This document shows, piece after piece, positions 40,568-43,465 of a stretch of DNA of 43,465 nucleotides; the stretch's first letter is position 1, and each line of letters opens with the position of its first letter. This stretch comes from Candidatus Altarchaeales archaeon WOR_SM1_86-2 (GTDB taxonomy: Archaea > Altiarchaeota > Altiarchaeia > IMC4 > MCBC01): assembly GCA_001723855.1 (NCBI GenBank), contig MCBC01000023.1, positions 1-43,465 of the forward strand, in the 5' to 3' direction. The notes under the pieces are model-generated. The model worked only from the letters and a program-made list of their open reading frames with translations. It made no database searches and was not told the DNA's origin. A program made the translations under genes and the position numbers.

Positions 40568-41581
40568 ATGCCCTACATACAAAAAAGAAAAAGGTATGGA
40601 ATTACAGTAATATCTTTGATTTTCTTATTATTCATCTCAGTAATATTTTCAATAACACAGGGTTCAGCAGGTTATTCCGTAAGTAAAGTATTTGATATAC
40701 TCATGGGTAACGGAGCGCCAAACGAAAACAAAATAATCTTTGACATCCGCCTTCCAAGAATAATACTTGCGGTATTGGTTGGAGCATCCCTTTCAATTTC
40801 GGGGGTTGTGCTGCAGGCGTTATTCAGAAATCCGATGGCAGACCCCTACATACTGGGAATCTCATCCGGTGCCGGTTTAGGGGCATCAATTGCCATACTT
40901 TTTGGGATATCATTCACTTTCATCGGATTTTCAGGGATCTCGGCTTATGCTTTTTTTGGAGGACTTGCCGCAATCCTGCTTGTTTATAATATTGCAAAGA
41001 TCAGGGGCAGTACTCCGACAACAACACTTCTTTTATCGGGAATTGCCGTTGGCGCCTTTTTCTCGGCATGCGTGGGGTTTCTTAAATACATATCAGGTGA
41101 AGATTTACACAAGATCGTATTATGGTTTTTCGGACACATTTCAGAATCATGGGGCGATGTCATGACAATTACGCCGTATTTTCTGGTCGGTTCAATAACC
41201 ATCTATATTTTTTCAAGAGACCTTAATGTGATGCTTCTTGGCGAAGAGGATGCAAAACATCTCGGAATTGATACCGAATTAGTGAAGAAAATTATGCTTG
41301 GGTGTGCAGCGATAATAACTGCTGCTGCCGTGTCTGTTTCGGGATTGATAGGCTTTATAGGTCTGGTTATCCCCCACATCACACGAATTTTAGTTGGTCC
41401 GGATCACAGGATTCTAATCCCCGCATCCATGCTTCTCGGAAGTGTTGTTCTCGTACTGACGGATACTTTTTCAAGAATTATAATCAGTCCCGCGGATGTT
41501 CCTGTCGGAATAATTACCGCCCTTTTCGGGGCACCGTTTTTCGTGTATTTGTTGAAGAAAAGAAAACACGAATATTTTTAA
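40568..41581 (+). CDS. btuC: Cobalamin/iron-type ABC permease (BtuC/FecCD family)
   Basis: A 337-residue integral membrane protein with about ten helices. Family signatures are IFDIRLPRIILAVLVGASLS, LQALFRNPMADPYILGISSG, and the coupling segment LGEEDAKHLGIDTELVKKIM followed by GFIGLVIPHITRILVGPDHR. Together with BtuF and a BtuD ATPase it would import corrinoids. BtuF is encoded 10 kb upstream, and no ATPase gene follows here, so the transporter genes have been scattered. Iron-siderophore transport is the alternative. Confidence 0.88.
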   Translation: MPYIQKRKRYGITVISLIFLLFISVIFSITQGSAGYSVSKVFDILMGNGAPNENKIIFDIRLPRIILAVLVGASLSISGVVLQALFRNPMADPYILGISSGAGLGASIAILFGISFTFIGFSGISAYAFFGGLAAILLVYNIAKIRGSTPTTTLLLSGIAVGAFFSACVGFLKYISGEDLHKIVLWFFGHISESWGDVMTITPYFLVGSITIYIFSRDLNVMLLGEEDAKHLGIDTELVKKIMLGCAAIITAAAVSVSGLIGFIGLVIPHITRILVGPDHRILIPASMLLGSVVLVLTDTFSRIIISPADVPVGIITALFGAPFFVYLLKKRKHEYF

Positions 41582-41606
41582 AATTTAAAATAATAATAAA
41601 TTTAAA

Positions 41607-42845
41607 ATGGCAGCAACAAAAAAGAAAAAAGATATAACGAAAACAGAAGCCTGGGATATGGCTGATTGGGATTATGCAGGAATAATTGCAGATGATAGAA
41701 TGCCTCTTTTAAGTGAACCACTTAGAGGGCAGGAAAGAATAGATACAATGAAGGAAATACTTGGAGGTTGCCCGGAGTATTATCCTGCGATGTTTGACAT
41801 TGGACAGACCCATATAATACTGGGGGGAGATACTGAAGCTAAGAAGTGGTTTGACAAATGTTTTAAGATAATAAAAGAGCATTTTTCAAAAAAAGATTTG
41901 ATTGATGCTTATGGCAAGATGTGCGAATTTCTAAAACCGGTGTTCAGGTATGAACTGGCACTTGAATACTATAAAATTTTAAGTGAACTGGAAACAAAAA
42001 AGAACAGAAAGGCAGATGCTTATGATGGAATGGCATATTGTTATGTAATGCTTGACAGCATAGATAAAGCAATTGAGGTTCAGCAGAAGGTTCTTGAGCT
42101 TGATAAATCCGCTCGAAGCTACAGTATCACGGGATGGCAGTTGATGATAAAAGGAGACATCGAAAAGGCAGAAGATGCATTAAAAAAAGCAGTGAAGCTT
42201 GACAAAAAGGACGAGTATGCGAAAAACAACCTGGATATTTGCAGATTGATGAAGAAGCAGGGCATAAAAACATGGAATGACTATCTGTTAAGAAAACCGG
42301 ATTATGATTACTTGGGCGAACTTGAAGATGCTGAAGATGAGGAACTTTTGGATAAGGCGGATGAATATGTAAGACACCATAATGTATGTAAATTGGAGGC
42401 ATTTAAATCGGGATTGTTAAAAAATCCAGGATATACGCTCGCTGAAAAACATGATATCTACATCACCATCAAATATATCCTGAAATTTATTCATGATTTA
42501 AATGAGGATGGTTGGTTCCTTTATGATAACGCTTCCACAGTTAATCTTTTTTTTAAAGAAATTATGCATAAATTCATTTTCAAGACAGGCGACATAGATG
42601 ATAAAATATTTAACGATGTCTATACTGCTCTCTTGGAATTCTATAAATTTCTTCGGAAAAACGGATTGGTATCCGGGTCAGAATACAAAGATTTAGAAAA
42701 GAATATGCTTGGATTGAAATCTGAATTAAGGGAGAAAATGTTAAGATACAATGAGGTAAGGCATAATGATGATTACAGTGAAGAGGAGAAGGAGGAGATA
42801 AGAGATGAATTATTTGAGGGGGATCATGAATTGCTGTTTTTATAG
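41607..42845 (+). CDS. TPR-repeat protein
   Basis: A 412-residue soluble protein. From about 45 to 215 there are tetratricopeptide helices (PAMFDIGQTHIILGGDTEA, ADAYDGMAYCYVMLDSIDKA, ITGWQLMIKGDIEKAEDALK). The C-terminal 170 residues are helical, acidic, and of no recognised family (LEDAEDEELLDKADEYVRHH; EEEKEEIRDELFEGD). There is no signal or membrane segment. It starts 25 nt after btuC and is followed within 10 nt by the metalloprotease gene, so it may be co-transcribed with it. Likely a scaffold; partner unknown. Confidence 0.8.
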   Translation: MAATKKKKDITKTEAWDMADWDYAGIIADDRMPLLSEPLRGQERIDTMKEILGGCPEYYPAMFDIGQTHIILGGDTEAKKWFDKCFKIIKEHFSKKDLIDAYGKMCEFLKPVFRYELALEYYKILSELETKKNRKADAYDGMAYCYVMLDSIDKAIEVQQKVLELDKSARSYSITGWQLMIKGDIEKAEDALKKAVKLDKKDEYAKNNLDICRLMKKQGIKTWNDYLLRKPDYDYLGELEDAEDEELLDKADEYVRHHNVCKLEAFKSGLLKNPGYTLAEKHDIYITIKYILKFIHDLNEDGWFLYDNASTVNLFFKEIMHKFIFKTGDIDDKIFNDVYTALLEFYKFLRKNGLVSGSEYKDLEKNMLGLKSELREKMLRYNEVRHNDDYSEEEKEEIRDELFEGDHELLFL

Positions 42846-42854
42846 ATCTTTAAA

Positions 42855-43355
42855 ATGAATGTCAAAGTAATTCGCAGCAAAAGAAGGAAGAAAACGATAA
42901 GTGCGCGGGAAATCGACGGTATAATCAATTTATATCTCCCTATGGGGCTCTCCCGCGAGAAGGAATTCAAATATATCCAATGGGCAAAGAAGCGTTTTGA
43001 ATCTCGTAAAAGAAAGAGGGAACTTAAAGAGAAAAACGCAGATAAGGTGTTGGAAGAGCGGGCGCAGAAATTCAATAATAAATATTTTGGAGGAGAACTC
43101 TCGTGGAATCAAATAAGATATTCAACAGAACAGAATTCGCGAATGTTTGGAAACTGCGATACAAAAAACAAAACCATCAGGATTTCTGATCGTCTGCTGA
43201 AAATGCCGGAATTCGTCCACGATTATGTCCTCGTTCACGAACTTGCACATTTGAAGGTGCCAAAACACGGATCAGAGTTCTGGAAACTTGTAAATAAATA
43301 TCCGAAAACAGAGCGGGCAAGAGGATACCTTATGGCGGTTGGAATGAATGACTGA
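42855..43355 (+). CDS. YgjP-like (DUF45) zinc metallopeptidase
   Basis: A 166-residue protein. The zinc-binding motif is H128-E129-x2-H132 in LVHELAHLKVPKHG, with H138 as third ligand, as in the YgjP/WSS1-like group. The first part has the family pattern VIRSKRRKKTISAREIDG and a basic helix (KRFESRKRKRELKEK). It is slightly shorter than bacterial members. Relatives are linked to nucleic-acid-associated proteolysis, but the target here is unknown. It starts 9 nt after the TPR gene. Confidence 0.87.
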   Translation: MNVKVIRSKRRKKTISAREIDGIINLYLPMGLSREKEFKYIQWAKKRFESRKRKRELKEKNADKVLEERAQKFNNKYFGGELSWNQIRYSTEQNSRMFGNCDTKNKTIRISDRLLKMPEFVHDYVLVHELAHLKVPKHGSEFWKLVNKYPKTERARGYLMAVGMND

Positions 43356-43414
43356 TTTATTGAGTCATCGTCAAATGTGTAGCAATTAGCATATTAAATC
43401 TAAATTATTATAAA

Positions 43415-43465
43415 ATGGCTGCACAAGATATATTATCTCCAGTGGATAAAGTTCTACTGTCCATG
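43415..43465 (+). CDS. Start of an unidentified gene, cut by the window edge
   Basis: Seventeen codons are visible: MAAQDILSPVDKVLLSM. A TATA-like AAATTATTATAAA precedes the ATG. The first residues do not identify a family. Confidence 0.45.
   Translation, partial: MAAQDILSPVDKVLLSM

Overview
The window is archaeal. It carries HMG-CoA synthase and an isoprenoid chain synthase (ether-lipid pathway), topoisomerase VI subunit A, HerA, ribosomal protein L10e, A-type ATP synthase subunit E, an archaeal dUTPase, Dph6 and cobamide genes of archaeal type. Many genes have TATA-like boxes about 25 nt upstream of the start and no clear Shine-Dalgarno, as expected for leaderless transcripts. The lineage cannot be fixed from sequence reading alone. 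An uncultivated euryarchaeal-grade lineage with mixed chromosomal and accessory content is the best description.

Layout. 0-4 kb: a signalling pair (response regulator plus a partial partner), isoprenoid genes and a dUTPase. 4-9.5 kb: topoisomerase I, a hicBA toxin-antitoxin cassette, topoisomerase VI-A, L10e and ATP synthase E. 9.5-14.3 kb: a triple-repeat membrane protein with a zinc ribbon, a broken cold-shock gene, and an ABC exporter whose first permease is fused to a PrsW-like intramembrane protease. 14.4-19.3 kb: a HhH-GPD glycosylase, two DUF362 proteins, PurF and a flavodoxin-like protein. 19.3-26.3 kb: a giant exported gingipain-like (C25) protease, then a GC-richer cassette with a C39-like cysteine protease and a smaller protein that appears to share its N-terminal domain, bounded by ~245-bp direct repeats. 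26.4-29.6 kb: an unknown protein, HerA and Dph6. 29.8-41.6 kb: cobamide genes (btuF, radical SAM, cobT, btuC) split by accessory DNA: a vapBC cassette, an HD-NACHT-pentapeptide-WD40 protein, a DUF1016 nuclease, an RNA ligase and a Vms1-like release-factor-fold protein. 41.6 kb to the end: a TPR protein, a YgjP-like metalloprotease and the start of a further gene.

Two themes are not explained by the individual genes. First, at least three accessory cassettes (hicBA, the C39-like protease pair, vapBC) are each bounded by a diverged duplicate of one end of the neighbouring host gene: the 3' end of top6A, the 3' end of a membrane-protein gene, and the 5' end of cobT. In the two toxin-antitoxin cases the duplicate directly abuts the toxin stop codon. 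A fourth, weaker case surrounds the NACHT gene. Second, the intergenic DNA holds a mosaic family of perfect short hairpins (6-9-bp arms, mostly 3-nt loops). They share modules between loci and sit inside two kinds of outer 'shell' that also occur empty elsewhere in the window.
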